Source: Vibrio gallaecicus | GTDB taxonomy: Bacteria; Pseudomonadota; Gammaproteobacteria; Enterobacterales; Vibrionaceae | Assembly: GCF_024347495.1 (NCBI RefSeq) | Contig: NZ_AP025491.1 | Location: forward strand, 372,001 to 436,000 | Length of the DNA: 64,000 nt | Reading direction: 5' to 3' | Part shown: positions 6,473-16,255 of the stretch, one piece after another | Layout: each line of letters opens with the position of its first letter | How positions within the stretch are numbered: position 1 is the first letter of the stretch | Translations under genes and position numbers: made by a program | Notes under the pieces: model-generated | The model's database searches: none | What the model saw: only the letters and a program-made list of their open reading frames with translations | Told to the model about the DNA's origin: nothing

Positions 6473-8554
6473 ATGCTTCAATTTATTTTGAATTTATTCA
6501 GCGAACCTGTGACTGCAGTGATCATTGGTTCAACTATAGTGTGCTTTATTTTCTTTCTATACAGGGAATGGAAGACCAACTCTGATGAAAAAATCAGGTT
6601 ATCTGCTCTAGCATCACTTACCGAGAGGTTCGGTGATGGTCAACTACCAATCGGTAAGCTGACTAAAGACGAATTAGTTTGGGTTACAGACCATTTGGTG
6701 TATGACGCTAAAGGTGAGTTACTTTTAGTCGAGTCTAAACAAGGCAAGTGGTTATCTAAATCTCCAGTCACACAGATGTTGCCAAGTTTTGATGCCAGTC
6801 GATACAAATTGGTACCAGCTCTATTAACGAGCTTAGGTATCACAGGCACATTTTTAGGTATCACTCTGGGTCTAAGTGAGTTCTCCATGACTGGTGAATC
6901 TCAAGCGCTTTTGAAATCAGCCGCGCTATTATTAGAAGGCATGAAAACAGCCTTTTATACCTCGTTAGTTGGCTTATCATTATCTGCTGTGTTTATGGCT
7001 GTTATGAAGGCGTCTTCGAGTACGATTGCTAAAAAACAGAGTGATTTTATTGCTGCTATCGCTAGTCAATATCTAGAAGCTAGCCCAATCATGTATTTGA
7101 AAAACATCTCCAACGAAAACCAACAAGAAGTGATTGATGCTCAACTAAACTCTGCGTTTGTAATGGAGAAGCTGGGTGGGAGCATGGACTCAGTTGTTAC
7201 TCAATTGTCTGCTTTAGGGCAATCATTTAATGGTGAAATCATAGCGAATACGATTTCAGCAGCAGTGACAGAGTCAATCGAAAAACAAATGTCACCTGTT
7301 TTAGAAGGTATCAAAAATGAACTTTCACTTCTTAAAGATATAAAAGAGCAAAATCAGAAAGAGCTGATGGAGCTTATGATCGGTGAGATGAAAACCCAGC
7401 TGATTGAACCTGTTGTAGCAGAACTAGAGAAAACGGCGAGCGCAGTAGAGAAAAATAACGAAGTATCGGAGCTACTCAACCGCAACGTTGAACAAGTAAT
7501 GACGCGTACTGCTGAAACAGTAGAAACAATCGATAAATTCCAACAAGAAACCATGGTTAAACTCCAAGGTTTTGCTGAGTCGCTTAAAGAGATCTTAAGT
7601 AGCTTTAAAGACGACACCCAAGGCGCCATGGGAGCAATTGCTAACGAAGTTCAGCAAATGCTAAATAGTGCAACAGAGGGGATGGATAAACAGCGTGTTG
7701 CTTTTGAACATAGCTCAGAAACTGCAGCTTCCGCTTTCGAAGGCATTAAAGATTCAATGGATAAAGCGCTATCAGAACGACAAAGTGCAGAGCAAGCTCT
7801 ATTCAATAATGTTGAAAGTCGAATTGCTTCTTTGTTGAAAGAGTCGCAAGACATTTTTGATAACCAAACCAAAGTGTTGGAAACGGTAGGTGAAGAGGCG
7901 AGCGGTCTGATGTCATCTGCAAAAGATGAGTTGATTTCAGGGCTTGGTGATATTGATAAGAAAGTTATCTCAATGTCACAAACAGTACAAACTGAGCTAG
8001 AAGCATTCCGTGAGCAGTATCAGCAAAACTTAACCAGTTACTTCACCCAGCAAAACACATTACTAGAAGATAGTCTTGGCAAGCAACGTGATGGTCTAAA
8101 TGGTGTGGTTGATAATTTCCGTCAAGTCTTTGAAAGTGAGTATCAGACTCGTCACAACCTACTGCAAGAACTAACGGCTCAACACTCTGAACTACAAAAG
8201 TCAGCGAAAACGATCGAGCAAGTAGCTAAAGCGATCGGCCTAAATGAAGCTTCGAAAATGGCTGAGCTGCAAGATGCAGCGCGTACTATGGGCCGAGAGA
8301 TTGGACAGCTTAAATTAGAATATTCAAAAGCTGCTGCTACGTTTAATGACGTTACCGAAAATCTACCTAAAGCGATGGATGAATATTTCACAAGAGCGAA
8401 CCAAAGCTTTGAAAGCTTCTTCGGTGATTTTGATACAGCAGCAAGTTCTATTCATAACAAGTTATCGCAAGCTGCAGGTTACTTGATTAACTCTCAAGTA
8501 CAGCGTCGAGAGTTTGAAGCAGACGAGCGAGCTGTTGCTAAGGCGGAAGTGTAA
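6473..8554 (+). CDS. Second ZorA-like MotA/TolQ/ExbB-family motor protein
   Basis: 693 aa. TM1 lies at about residues 13-30. A cytoplasmic loop of about 80 residues follows, then the channel helices ALLTSLGITGTFLGITLGL (116-134) and LEGMKTAFYTSLVGLSLS (154-171). A very long predicted coiled-coil tail runs from about 190 to 690. Architecture matches ZorA but the sequence is clearly different from the first copy, with a longer N-terminal loop, so this is not a recent duplication. It would build a second motor with the ZorB-like partner that follows (TAATG overlap). It starts 7 bp after the 112-aa gene. Confidence 0.85.
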   Translation: MLQFILNLFSEPVTAVIIGSTIVCFIFFLYREWKTNSDEKIRLSALASLTERFGDGQLPIGKLTKDELVWVTDHLVYDAKGELLLVESKQGKWLSKSPVTQMLPSFDASRYKLVPALLTSLGITGTFLGITLGLSEFSMTGESQALLKSAALLLEGMKTAFYTSLVGLSLSAVFMAVMKASSSTIAKKQSDFIAAIASQYLEASPIMYLKNISNENQQEVIDAQLNSAFVMEKLGGSMDSVVTQLSALGQSFNGEIIANTISAAVTESIEKQMSPVLEGIKNELSLLKDIKEQNQKELMELMIGEMKTQLIEPVVAELEKTASAVEKNNEVSELLNRNVEQVMTRTAETVETIDKFQQETMVKLQGFAESLKEILSSFKDDTQGAMGAIANEVQQMLNSATEGMDKQRVAFEHSSETAASAFEGIKDSMDKALSERQSAEQALFNNVESRIASLLKESQDIFDNQTKVLETVGEEASGLMSSAKDELISGLGDIDKKVISMSQTVQTELEAFREQYQQNLTSYFTQQNTLLEDSLGKQRDGLNGVVDNFRQVFESEYQTRHNLLQELTAQHSELQKSAKTIEQVAKAIGLNEASKMAELQDAARTMGREIGQLKLEYSKAAATFNDVTENLPKAMDEYFTRANQSFESFFGDFDTAASSIHNKLSQAAGYLINSQVQRREFEADERAVAKAEV

Positions 8555-9210
8555 TGCGTGGGTTGAGAACAAGCCCGCGAACAGCCGACGCTGAAGAGTC
8601 TGGGGTTTGGTTATCAATTGGCGATTTGATGTCCGTACTCTTGATGATCTTTGCATTGCTATTGATTAGTGCCTTAGTTCAGATCTCGGAAGTTCATGAA
8701 AATAGCCAAACTACCAGGATCGTTATTATTAAAGGCATAAATGATAAGTTAGAGGCTGCGGGTATTGGCGTTCAGGCCAACTCAGAGACTGGTGATATTT
8801 CTATTTTGGATTCAATTCTATTTGATAGAAACGAGTACCGCTTGAAACCGTCTGGTAAAGCGTTTCTCGATCAATTTGTCCCTATTTATTCCGACGTGAT
8901 ATTCCAATCTAAACAAACGTCTGACGAAGTAAGCCGTATCGTGATTGAGGGACATTCAAGTTCAGAAGGCTCATTTGACCGCAATATGGAACTTAGTGTC
9001 TTAAGAGCAAATAGTGTAGCGAAGTACATAAACAGCATGGATTTTGCGCACAAGTTGCCGTTTTTTGACAAAGCAATGATCTCAGGCCGTGGGCCAATAG
9101 AGGCGAACCAAGAAGCGACAGATCCGGCAGACCGTAAAGTGAAATTCAGATTCCAATTTAAAGACGATGAGTTCTTAGGTTATTTCTCTGAGGTGAAATC
9201 AGTTGACTAA
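8554..9210 (+). CDS. Second ZorB-like MotB/OmpA-family protein
   Basis: 218 aa, ATG overlapping the preceding stop as TAATG. One transmembrane helix (about 20-43) begins LSIGDLMSVLLMIFALLL, with Asp24 at the ion-binding position. The C-terminal OmpA-like domain has VIEGHSSSEGSFDRN followed by LSVLRANSVAKYI, then RGPIEANQEATDPADRKVKF, the standard peptidoglycan-binding end. It is the stator partner of the second ZorA. Its C-terminus overlaps the following gene by 8 bp. Family certain, exact Zorya subtype uncertain. Confidence 0.86.
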   Translation: MRGLRTSPRTADAEESGVWLSIGDLMSVLLMIFALLLISALVQISEVHENSQTTRIVIIKGINDKLEAAGIGVQANSETGDISILDSILFDRNEYRLKPSGKAFLDQFVPIYSDVIFQSKQTSDEVSRIVIEGHSSSEGSFDRNMELSVLRANSVAKYINSMDFAHKLPFFDKAMISGRGPIEANQEATDPADRKVKFRFQFKDDEFLGYFSEVKSVD

Positions 9211-11236
9211 TAAAGGTTTTACTTTTAATCAGCCTGTCGTCCCTGGCGCAAATAGCCTCGACAGAATGTCATTTGATGATTTCTACAACATGGGTGATCT
9301 AGAGGGCAACTTACCGAGCTTCCCTCCCAAAACGATTAGACAGATCATCCAACTCGTTGACCAAGGAAAAAGCGAGCAAATTTCAATCTTGGAATGGCTA
9401 GATGCAGTAGATAACCAGAGCCAATGGAATGATCTCGAAGCGAGTGAGGTTAACGATGCTTGCCGTGCTATTTGGTATGCAATGTGTACTAATGTCGCAT
9501 TGGGAGGCATTGCGTTCTTTAAAGTAGCGCTAGCACTTGACGGTAAGCCAACGTCTATTATTCCTGATTTGATTAAAAGTATGGATATTGTTCAAGGCGT
9601 ATCTGAACTTGCAGACTTAGAACGGAAAAAGATCGATTGGCTTCAAGCGATAAGAGGCCAAGGCTACCAATCAATGAGTCAATATTGCTTTGACAACAAT
9701 AGAACGCCGAAGAGTTACGTAAAATATTTGCGTCTACCAAAAGCCAATTCGTACGAACGTCATTTATCAACTGAATTAGTTAAAATCGCGCCTAAACCAC
9801 TTACTAGAGTAGCGGACTTATGGCTAAAAGAATGTTTTCGTAGCCTAAAAACGACTAATGATAAGTTGGCTTTTTGCGATACAGCTATCGGCTACTTCAA
9901 AGACTATGATTACGGTAAACACGTAGAAGACATTCTCGAAGAAAAATGCTTACCAACGGGCGATGATTCTTTCTGGTACTCCTTGTCTGAGCAAAGTAAA
10001 AGCATACTCAAAAAGAAATTCAATATTTCAAGTTATTACGAACTTAAGAGTATATCTAGATTATTAACTTCAGAGCATGGCAAAGAGCATCTTGATTTCG
10101 AAGAGCACGAGGCAAGGCAGATTCACAGCCGAACCATGTTTTGGTCTAACTATAGCGCTCGATTTAATCGCATAAGAGCACTATTACCTGCGCAAACTCT
10201 GCAATACTTGATGAGCCAAGGGTATTCACCTTCTGGTCAAATCGAGGCGTTGTCTGATAAATCTAATTATCAATGTGAAGTGCTGATTTTTGAGTTAGAC
10301 AAAATTATCGCAGTCGAGTTTTTGAGAGGAGATCTGAGCGAAACTCGCTTTTTCAAAAATACAGAATGGAACGCTAAGCGTCTGTTTGAATCGTCTGACC
10401 TGACCATTGAAGCCATACGAGAAATGTCGCAGCTCGATGTTCATGACCATCTGACATCTTGGCAGTACTTCTGTGAAAAACTTTTGCGAACCAAATTTAA
10501 GCTGTTACCAGATTCCGATATTCCTCATTTCAAAGGCTTACCTCCTGCTGTCAATAGTTACAGTGAAACTCGTGGTTTGCCAAAGCCTGAACAAAGCTAT
10601 CTTGATGAAAGGGCTAGGAAATTAGAGCGTTGGGTAGAACATTTTTGGGAAACTGAATTTAAGACATCTAAATATGGCGAGCAGTCAGGTTTACGTCAAA
10701 AAAGTAATATTTACTTATCCAAAGCTCAAGTGGCGAAGCAGCTCGGAAATGATGAAGATCATGAGCTGTATATTATGAAGGCAGCGAACCAAGGCAATGC
10801 AGAAGCTATGTGGCAATTGGGTCAAAAATTGATGCTTGGTTCTGAATCAACACCCAAAAAAAGACAATATGGTGAGAAGTGGATTGCTAAGGCGGCTTCT
10901 GAAGGACACGAAGTTGCGCTTGAAACAGCTAGAAGGTTCAACATTGTCCCTAGTGATTTAGCGGCGAGGCTTCTGTCAGCAGTAGATACACATATACCTG
11001 CGAATCAAGAAGCTGCAATGGCAAAAGAAGAGGGACTTCAGCATTGGAGCGATGTAAGAGTATTAGATAAGGTAAATTACTTCTTCACCCGAACTCAAAA
11101 TGTAATTAACGCAGCGAACATTATGATCTTACTTAATGAGTTAGAGCGTCGTAACACCACCAGTGCTGATAAAATGCTTAAACCACTGCTACCAAAAGCC
11201 AAAGCTTTGCTAGATGAATTGAAAATACCAAACTAG
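9203..11236 (+). CDS. EH-signature-like protein with C-terminal Sel1-type repeats (ZorC-like candidate)
   Basis: 677 aa, TTG start, with a GAGG sequence about 10 nt upstream inside the ZorB-like gene. Residues about 300-440 contain FWSNYSARFNRIR, IIAVEFLRGDL and VHDHLTSWQYFCEKLL. The Glu and His spacing and the W/L pattern fit the EH-signature domain, which in type I Zorya is ZorC; this match is by eye. Residues about 500-580 have Sel1/TPR-like helices (YLSKAQVAKQLGNDEDHELY, then KAANQGNAEAMWQLGQKLM). Type I Zorya also needs ZorD, an SNF2-type helicase with a nuclease, which is absent here. So either this protein suffices, or it relies on the HNH protein of the first module or another helicase in the island. 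Could be a new Zorya-like subtype. Confidence 0.6.
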   Translation: MTNKGFTFNQPVVPGANSLDRMSFDDFYNMGDLEGNLPSFPPKTIRQIIQLVDQGKSEQISILEWLDAVDNQSQWNDLEASEVNDACRAIWYAMCTNVALGGIAFFKVALALDGKPTSIIPDLIKSMDIVQGVSELADLERKKIDWLQAIRGQGYQSMSQYCFDNNRTPKSYVKYLRLPKANSYERHLSTELVKIAPKPLTRVADLWLKECFRSLKTTNDKLAFCDTAIGYFKDYDYGKHVEDILEEKCLPTGDDSFWYSLSEQSKSILKKKFNISSYYELKSISRLLTSEHGKEHLDFEEHEARQIHSRTMFWSNYSARFNRIRALLPAQTLQYLMSQGYSPSGQIEALSDKSNYQCEVLIFELDKIIAVEFLRGDLSETRFFKNTEWNAKRLFESSDLTIEAIREMSQLDVHDHLTSWQYFCEKLLRTKFKLLPDSDIPHFKGLPPAVNSYSETRGLPKPEQSYLDERARKLERWVEHFWETEFKTSKYGEQSGLRQKSNIYLSKAQVAKQLGNDEDHELYIMKAANQGNAEAMWQLGQKLMLGSESTPKKRQYGEKWIAKAASEGHEVALETARRFNIVPSDLAARLLSAVDTHIPANQEAAMAKEEGLQHWSDVRVLDKVNYFFTRTQNVINAANIMILLNELERRNTTSADKMLKPLLPKAKALLDELKIPN

Positions 11237-11264
11237 TACGTATGCTTTGCCGCGCATGATGATG

Positions 11265-11284
11265 AGCTTGTACTTTCACAAGCT
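11265..11284. repeat. Short hairpin after the second Zorya-like module
   Basis: AGCTTGT, loop ACTTTC, ACAAGCT, 29 bp after the stop codon. No T-tract follows, so it is a weak candidate for a transcript 3' end or processing site. Confidence 0.35.
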
Positions 11285-11351
11285 TACAAAACTCACAGCT
11301 TTCTGCGTACGCCGTAGAATTCGCACATGATAAATCCAATGAGATAAAGCG

Positions 11352-11711
11352 GTGAAGAACAAAACGATAGCAGCACTTTCAGAAAAGTTGGGCGTGCCAA
11401 CGAGAGAAACTAAAAAAGCACTGGCATGGGACATTACCTCTGGCTTTGGTGTTGTTGTTGTGCAAATCGATCAGCCTATCACCAGTGAATATGCATTGGT
11501 TTGGCTGCCTCACAACGCGGATGCATTGAAAGAGCTTTCTTGTGAGAAAGTTGTCTACCCAGAAGGCAAGGGAAGACACAGTAATACGTACGCTTATCCA
11601 GGTTTAAAGCGTGGTGATGCAGCTATCCGTGCCAAGATAAAAACAGAACAAGAACTTAATGAGCTGTTGAGCTCTTATTCGACCCATTTTACTAGTCTTG
11701 GAGATGTTTAG
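11352..11711 (+). CDS. Hypothetical protein, 119 aa
   Basis: GTG start at 11352; a weak GAG lies 8-10 nt upstream. It is a soluble protein with no recognised domain. The N-terminus (SEKLGVPTRETKKALAWDI) could be a small helix-turn-helix, followed by two beta-rich stretches. It stands alone between the Zorya-like operon and hsdR, 115 bp after the former. It may be a leftover or a small regulator. Moderate confidence that it is expressed. Confidence 0.5.
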   Translation: MKNKTIAALSEKLGVPTRETKKALAWDITSGFGVVVVQIDQPITSEYALVWLPHNADALKELSCEKVVYPEGKGRHSNTYAYPGLKRGDAAIRAKIKTEQELNELLSSYSTHFTSLGDV

Positions 11712-11919
11712 CGTTATGGACGTTATTACACGCAAACCTGAGCGCTGACTGTGCAATTGTGTGAATAAATGGATGTTATGTGAGCGATGGTCACATCTTG
11801 TAAAAAACTAATAGGTTGTGTGCGGTCTATTTCACCGTTTTATATAAGGTTTTTATTGTAAGATACGGTTTATTAAATAAAAATTACATTCTAAATTACG
11901 ACGAGTCGGTTGGTATTTA

Positions 11920-14900
11920 ATGCAAAAATCAAACTTCGAATTCCTCAAAGGCGTTAACGATTTCTTGTACGCTATTGCTCGCGCAGCAGAACAAAACTAT
12001 CCAGATGATCCAAACACCACGTTAGTTAAATTGCGTATCTTTGGTGAAGCGACAGCCAAACACTTAGCTAAGCTGTTAGATATAGAAGTTCCTGAAAACC
12101 AACACGAACTCCTACGTGAACTCGGCAAAATTCCTTTTGTCGATGACAGTATTCTCAACGTCTTCCATAAGCTACGCAAAATAGGCAATCAAGCCGTCCA
12201 TGAATATCATGACGATCTTCAAGATGCTGAAATGTGTCTACGCTTTGCGTTTCGTATTGCGGTTTGGTACTACCGACTTGTAACTAAGAAATTCGATTTC
12301 CCTGTCCCTCAGTTTGTTTTACCCAGCTCAGATAGCGGTGAACAGTTTGAACAAGAAGTGTTGTCGCTGAAGCATGAATTGGTATTAGCTCGTCAAAGCG
12401 AAAACCAAGCGAAAGAACAGTCGAAAGCCGAGCTAGAAGCGCAACAGGCGAAACTGACAGCGCTGAATGGCTACATCTCCGTTTTAGAGAGTAAGCAAGA
12501 AGAGACACATGAACAGTCTCAAGCACGAATTGGCGCACTTGAAGCTAAACTTAAAGAACAAGAAACTGAGCTTTCTAAGAAAACAGAAGTCGAACGCAAA
12601 GCTTATAAGAAACAGATCATCGAAGAGACCAAGTCACGCCCTCTAAATCTAAGCGAAGATGAAACTCGCTACCTGATTGATAACCAGCTGCGCAAGGCCG
12701 GCTGGGATGCAGACACCAAAAAGCTAAATTTTGCCAATGGTACTCGCCCTCGAGTCGGTCGCAATATTGCAATCGCAGAGTGGCCAACAGGCAAAGATGA
12801 AACTGGTAAAACAGGTTTTGCTGATTACGTATTGTTTGTCGGTTTAAAGCCGATGGGCGTCATTGAAGCGAAGAAGAACAACAAAGACGTTTCGGCGAAG
12901 CTGACAGAGTCTTACCGTTACAGTAAGTACTTTGATAACGACTTTCTGCGTTCAGAATTACAGCAAGCTGCGAATGGTCAAGATGAACTCGATCAAGTAG
13001 CTGAAGCTTTACCTAATTATTTGCCTTCGTGGCCCGATTCGCACGGTTCCTCAACTCTTAAAATGCAAGAGTTCAAAATCCCATTCTGCTTTTCTGCCAA
13101 TGGTCGTGGCTATAAAGCGGTAGCGAAAACCAAAAGTGGTATCTGGTATCGAGACGTTCGTCATGCTACCAATATGCCCAAAGCATTGCCTGAATGGCAC
13201 CGACCTGAAGAGTTAGTTGCCAAGCTAGAAAGTGACGACCAGCTAACCAATAACTGGTTTAGCCGAAATGCAGACATGAGTGACCTCGGTTTACGTTACT
13301 ACCAAGAGGAAGCGGTGCAAGCGACCGAGCAAGCCATTGTTAATGGTCAGCAAGATATCTTGTTAGCGATGGCGACGGGTACGGGTAAAACACGTACTGC
13401 AATTGCCTTGATGTATCGCCTTATCCAGTCTCAGCGATTTAAACGCGTTCTGTTCTTGGTCGATCGCACCTCTCTTGGTAAACAGGCACTGGATTCGTTT
13501 GAAGACACTAATATCAAAGGGGATACCTTTAACTCGATCTTCAATGTGAAAGGGTTAACGGACCGCTTCCCAGAAGACAGCACCAAGATCCACGTTGCCA
13601 CTGTTCAGTCTCTCGTTAAGCGTACGCTACAAAGTGATGAAGTGATGCCAGTAGGGCGTTACGACTGCATTATTGTTGATGAAGCACATCGTGGCTACAT
13701 TCTTGATAAAGAGCAAACGGAAGGAGAAGAGAAGTTCAGAAGCGAACAAGACTTTATCTCTTCTTATCGCCGTATCATCGATCACTTTGATGCAGTGAAA
13801 GTCGCGTTAACCGCGACACCTGCGCTGCACACCATTGATATCTTTGGTGGAGAGCAGAAGAAGCCCGTTTACCGCTATAGCTACCGAAAAGCGGTAATCG
13901 ACGGTTACTTAACCGATCAAGAACCGCCAATCCGCATCATTACCAAGCTCAGTGAGTCTGGGTTGTATTTATCTCAAGGTAGCGAGGTGCAGAGGCTATC
14001 TAATCAAGGTGAGTTAATCAACGACACCTTAGATGACGAGCAAGGCTTTGAAGTCGCGGATTTCAACCGTGCGCTCATCGCTTCAAACTTCAATAAAGTG
14101 GTGTGTGAAGAGCTGGTCAATCATATAGACCCAACCAGCCCACAAAAGACCTTAGTCTTCTGTGTTAACAACACTCATGCCGACTCTGTGGTCGAAGAGC
14201 TGCGGACAGCGTTTAAGGCTAAGTACCCTGAGCTTGAGCACGATGCGATTATTAAAATCACTGGCGACTCAGACAAAGACTCCACCAAAGTCCAATCTAT
14301 GATCACTCGCTTTAAAAAAGAGCGTTTGCCTAACATCGTGGTAACAGTGGACCTACTTACAACCGGTATCGACATACCAAGCATCTGTAACTTGGTGTTT
14401 ATGCGCAAAGTGCGCAGCCGTATCTTGTATGAGCAAATGAAAGGCCGTGCGACGCGCTTGTGCCCAGCCGTCGGTAAAACGTCATTCAAAATTTTTGATG
14501 CGGTTGACCTGTATTCCACACTGCAAAGTGTCGATACCATGCGCCCAGTCGTGGTTCGTCCAAAGGTAGAGCTGCAAACCTTGGTTAACGAAATTACCGA
14601 TTCTGAAACCTATAAGGTCATTGAGGCAGACGGTCGAAGCTTTGCCGAGCACAGCCATGAACAACTGGTTGCCAAGCTACAACGTATCTCAAGCCACGCG
14701 GAGTTTAACCGACTTAAATCACGTGATATAGATAACCAAATCAAACGCTTTGATGAGATTTGCCAAGACTCAGCAGGCTGTAACTTTGCGAGCCTTGCTA
14801 AAACGCTCAAACAAAAAGGCCCGAAATGGTCGGCAGAAGTGTTTAACAAGGTAACGAATATGGTCGGTCGTTTAGAGCAGCTTAAGCAAGAGATTAACGA

Positions 14901-15483
14901 CTTACGTGATATGCCAATCTTTACCGATGTGGATGATTCACTGCTTCGAGTAGAGACCGTGTATGGCGAGCATGAAACCGCCCAAGATTTCTTAGAAGCC
15001 TTTGATGCGCTGGTGGATAAATCATCCAACCACCAAGAGGCATTAGATGTGATCATCAACCGCCCACGAGACTTAACTCGTAAAGGTTTGCTAGAACTGC
15101 AAGAGTGGTTCGATGCACAAAACTTTAATGAGCCAACGCTGAAAAAGGCGTGGAAAGAGACTAAAAACCAAGATGTGGCAGCGCGCTTAATCGGTCATAT
15201 TCGACAAGCGGCGATTGGTGATGCACTTTTACCATTTGAAGATCGAGTTGATCTCGCGTTAGATAAAATCAAAGCCCAAAAAGAGTGGAGTGAAGAGCAA
15301 CTTAACTGGCTCGATCGCCTAGCGTCATCCATTAAAGACAAAGTGGTACTCGACGATGACACCTTTAAAACGGGCAACTACAAGCGTAAAGGTGGCAAAC
15401 GTAAGCTTATGAACGTCTTTAATGATGAATTAGATAGCATACTTACACAGTTCAACGAATACATGTGGGATGAGCACGCGTAA
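11920..15483 (+). CDS. hsdR: Type I restriction enzyme R subunit
   Basis: 1187 aa, close to EcoKI-type HsdR length. Residues 1-125 form a DUF4145-like helical domain (KLRIFGEATAKHLAKLL, then HKLRKIGNQAVHEY), followed by a coiled coil (150-225). The HSDR_N nuclease core has ADYVLF then VIEAKK (314-319). SF2 motor motifs are MATGTGKT (484-491), VDEAH (586-590), ALTATPA and the motif VI region near MKGRATRLC. The subunit translocates DNA and cuts at a distance when bound to unmethylated DNA with HsdM2S. Its partners hsdM and hsdS lie 12 kb downstream, beyond an inserted cassette. The final 83 bp recur at 27436-27518. The preceding 208-bp gap is AT-rich and probably contains the promoter. Confidence 0.95.
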   Translation: MQKSNFEFLKGVNDFLYAIARAAEQNYPDDPNTTLVKLRIFGEATAKHLAKLLDIEVPENQHELLRELGKIPFVDDSILNVFHKLRKIGNQAVHEYHDDLQDAEMCLRFAFRIAVWYYRLVTKKFDFPVPQFVLPSSDSGEQFEQEVLSLKHELVLARQSENQAKEQSKAELEAQQAKLTALNGYISVLESKQEETHEQSQARIGALEAKLKEQETELSKKTEVERKAYKKQIIEETKSRPLNLSEDETRYLIDNQLRKAGWDADTKKLNFANGTRPRVGRNIAIAEWPTGKDETGKTGFADYVLFVGLKPMGVIEAKKNNKDVSAKLTESYRYSKYFDNDFLRSELQQAANGQDELDQVAEALPNYLPSWPDSHGSSTLKMQEFKIPFCFSANGRGYKAVAKTKSGIWYRDVRHATNMPKALPEWHRPEELVAKLESDDQLTNNWFSRNADMSDLGLRYYQEEAVQATEQAIVNGQQDILLAMATGTGKTRTAIALMYRLIQSQRFKRVLFLVDRTSLGKQALDSFEDTNIKGDTFNSIFNVKGLTDRFPEDSTKIHVATVQSLVKRTLQSDEVMPVGRYDCIIVDEAHRGYILDKEQTEGEEKFRSEQDFISSYRRIIDHFDAVKVALTATPALHTIDIFGGEQKKPVYRYSYRKAVIDGYLTDQEPPIRIITKLSESGLYLSQGSEVQRLSNQGELINDTLDDEQGFEVADFNRALIASNFNKVVCEELVNHIDPTSPQKTLVFCVNNTHADSVVEELRTAFKAKYPELEHDAIIKITGDSDKDSTKVQSMITRFKKERLPNIVVTVDLLTTGIDIPSICNLVFMRKVRSRILYEQMKGRATRLCPAVGKTSFKIFDAVDLYSTLQSVDTMRPVVVRPKVELQTLVNEITDSETYKVIEADGRSFAEHSHEQLVAKLQRISSHAEFNRLKSRDIDNQIKRFDEICQDSAGCNFASLAKTLKQKGPKWSAEVFNKVTNMVGRLEQLKQEINDLRDMPIFTDVDDSLLRVETVYGEHETAQDFLEAFDALVDKSSNHQEALDVIINRPRDLTRKGLLELQEWFDAQNFNEPTLKKAWKETKNQDVAARLIGHIRQAAIGDALLPFEDRVDLALDKIKAQKEWSEEQLNWLDRLASSIKDKVVLDDDTFKTGNYKRKGGKRKLMNVFNDELDSILTQFNEYMWDEHA

Positions 15484-15577
15484 AACCTTACAACTTCTCA
15501 CCTAACGCTAACGGTTGTCTGCTTGATAGAGCAACTAAGAATAGTTACAAAGTACTTTATAGCTTTTGAGGAAAATA

Positions 15578-16255
15578 ATGGAACTGAATAAATTTGTCGC
15601 AAGTAAAGCACGTCCTTTACCCGTCATTGTTATGGCTGATACAAGTGGGAGCATGAGTATTGATGGAAAAATTGGTGCGTTAAATCAATCGATTAAGGAC
15701 ATGATCTCTAGTTTTGCCGATGAGAGTAGATTAAGAGCAGAAATTCATCTGTCAATTGTAACCTTCGGTGGCGAAGCTGTAACACACCTCCCTTTAACAC
15801 CAGCACACCAAATTGAGCAGATAGAAAACTTCGATGCACGAGGAAGAACTCCGTTAGGTGAAGCTTGCACACTAGTTAAAGATTTAATCGAAGATAAAGA
15901 ATCTATTCCTTCTAGAGCATACCGACCAATCATTATTTTAGTGTCGGATGGCTATCCTACAGACGACTATAAAAATGCATTTGATGCGTTATTAAATAGC
16001 GAGAGGGCTCAAAAGGCGACTAGGTTTGCTTTATCAATAGGCAATGATGCGGATACCACTTTGCTCGAGTCTTTCAGCAACGATGTTGAAGCCCCTTTGT
16101 TGTTTGCGCATAACGCAGCTGAAATCGCCCGGTTTTTCCGAGCAGTGACCATGAGCGTAGCCAACCACTCTAAAAGCCAAAAACCAAATGAGCCTATGAA
16201 ATTAGAGTTTGTTAACGATGATTTAGCTGATGATGATCTAGATATTCCGCTGTAA
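15578..16255 (+). CDS. TerY-like von Willebrand factor A protein
   Basis: 225 aa. I choose ATG 15578, since GAGG at 15568-15571 lies 6 nt upstream; the TTG at 15566 would put the ribosome binding site inside the gene. The vWA MIDAS is complete: DTSGSMS (DxSxS, near residue 22-28), RGRTPLGEA (Thr of the second loop) and VSDGYPTDD (third Asp). In the TerY-P triad described for Ter-associated operons, a vWA protein is combined with PP2C and a kinase and is thought to be the phospho-controlled platform for DNA-processing enzymes. The next two genes are exactly these. First gene of the insert inside the type I R-M locus. Confidence 0.88.
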   Translation: MELNKFVASKARPLPVIVMADTSGSMSIDGKIGALNQSIKDMISSFADESRLRAEIHLSIVTFGGEAVTHLPLTPAHQIEQIENFDARGRTPLGEACTLVKDLIEDKESIPSRAYRPIIILVSDGYPTDDYKNAFDALLNSERAQKATRFALSIGNDADTTLLESFSNDVEAPLLFAHNAAEIARFFRAVTMSVANHSKSQKPNEPMKLEFVNDDLADDDLDIPL

